A stretch of DNA of 6,069 nt, taken from an uncultured Gammaproteobacteria bacterium (GTDB lineage: Bacteria > Pseudomonadota > Gammaproteobacteria > Ga0077536). Every line of letters starts with the position of its first letter. Position 1 is the first letter of the stretch. Location: contig CAIPNE010000817.1 of NCBI GenBank assembly GCA_903866355.1, positions 1 through 6,069 of the forward strand, read 5' to 3'. Under the pieces are notes generated by a model that worked only from the letters and a program-made list of their open reading frames with translations, made no database searches and was not told the DNA's origin. Position numbers and translations under genes: made by a program. This document shows positions 5,570-6,069 of this stretch, one piece after another.

Positions 5570-6069
5570 GTGACAATTTCGCTAAGAGCCGCTGATCTCG
5601 GCATCGTACTGCCCACCCTGCCGGTGGACCGCGAGTACGACCCGCGGTACGCAGAGGTGGTCGAGATTTCGCCGTTGATTCGGCGCGTACTCGCCCGTAA
5701 TCCCAGCCCATTTACCTTCCACGGCACCGGCACCTACCTCATAGGACGGGGCCGAGTCGCGGTGGTCGATCCGGGACCGCTCATTGACGAACACCTTGCC
5801 GCACTCCAGCGCGCGCTGCACGGGGAGACGGTCACCCATATTCTGATTACCCATACGCACACCGATCATTCCCCCGCGGCCGCGCCGCTCAAAGCCGCGA
5901 CCGGCGCACCCACCTACGGCTTTGGTCCACACGGCTCCGGCAAGCTGCTGGATGGCGTGACGGTGGAGGCAGGTGGCGACATGGATTTCCAGGCGGATAT
6001 CGAGGTGCGTGATGGCACGGTTATCGAGGGTGACGGCTGGAGCGTGGAATGCGTCTATACCCCCGGACA
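5570..6069 (+). CDS. LACTB2-like metallo-beta-lactamase-fold hydrolase (3' end missing)
   Basis: The first 166 codons of a metallo-beta-lactamase-fold protein, cut by the right edge at TPG followed by CA, which most likely begins the conserved histidine codon of a TPGH motif. The N-terminal part has the pattern of the LACTB2-like / glyoxalase II-like group: ISPLIRRVLARNPSPFTFHGTGTYLIG (residues 33-59), then VAVVDPGP (63-70). The metal-binding HxHxDH motif is present as THTHTDHSPAA (94-104; H95, H97, D99, H100). Such proteins are cytoplasmic zinc hydrolases of about 300 residues acting on thioesters, esters or nucleic acids; this fragment cannot say which, and a C-terminal winged-helix region, if present, lies outside. 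The frame opens with GTG 5570-5572 behind a GAGG box. The gene is 264 bp downstream of the aroQ-pheC fusion on the same strand; a hairpin between them makes a shared operon doubtful. Fold call is secure, substrate unknown. Confidence 0.9.
   Translation, partial: MTISLRAADLGIVLPTLPVDREYDPRYAEVVEISPLIRRVLARNPSPFTFHGTGTYLIGRGRVAVVDPGPLIDEHLAALQRALHGETVTHILITHTHTDHSPAAAPLKAATGAPTYGFGPHGSGKLLDGVTVEAGGDMDFQADIEVRDGTVIEGDGWSVECVYTPG

Noticed and set aside
5582..5932. Minus-strand open frame of 116 codons
   Set aside because: It is antisense to the metallo-beta-lactamase-fold gene, which has a good ribosome binding site and the HxHxDH motif.

Overview
The window looks like G+C-rich proteobacterial chromosome, probably gammaproteobacterial. 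This is inferred from by-eye base composition, the protein families and codon style; nothing in it is diagnostic of a genus. No tRNA, rRNA, CRISPR array, insertion sequence or phage gene was seen. Five protein genes are supported, two of them cut by the window edges.

Layout from left to right. (1) The 3' part of a membrane fatty acid hydroxylase / sterol desaturase family gene on the plus strand (1-558). (2) After a short convergent gap, a minus-strand gene (691-1326) for a small exported protein with eight cysteines and no recognised family; its true start is unclear. (3) About 450-500 bp with no supportable gene. (4) A minus-strand 12-helix major facilitator transporter of the monocarboxylate / oxalate-formate type (1827-3113). 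(5) A long gap of 869 bp (3114-3982) between divergent genes, holding three neat inverted repeats (two of them overlapping) and a block of overlapping anonymous open frames. (6) A plus-strand gene (3983-5305) encoding a signal peptide, an AroQ-gamma (secreted type) chorismate mutase domain and a PheC-type cyclohexadienyl dehydratase domain in one chain. (7) The 5' part of a LACTB2-like metallo-beta-lactamase-fold hydrolase (5570 to the right edge), with a GTG start and a good ribosome binding site.

The outstanding item is the aroQ-pheC fusion. It would convert chorismate to prephenate and then to phenylpyruvate (or arogenate to phenylalanine) on one exported protein, outside the cytoplasmic, feedback-regulated phenylalanine pathway. 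Catalytic positions of both halves appear intact when compared from memory with Mycobacterium tuberculosis secreted chorismate mutase and Pseudomonas aeruginosa PheC. The divergent MFS carrier is of a family that handles monocarboxylates, so a role in moving phenylpyruvate or a related acid is conceivable, but only proximity supports this. The other genes show no evident link to aromatic metabolism.
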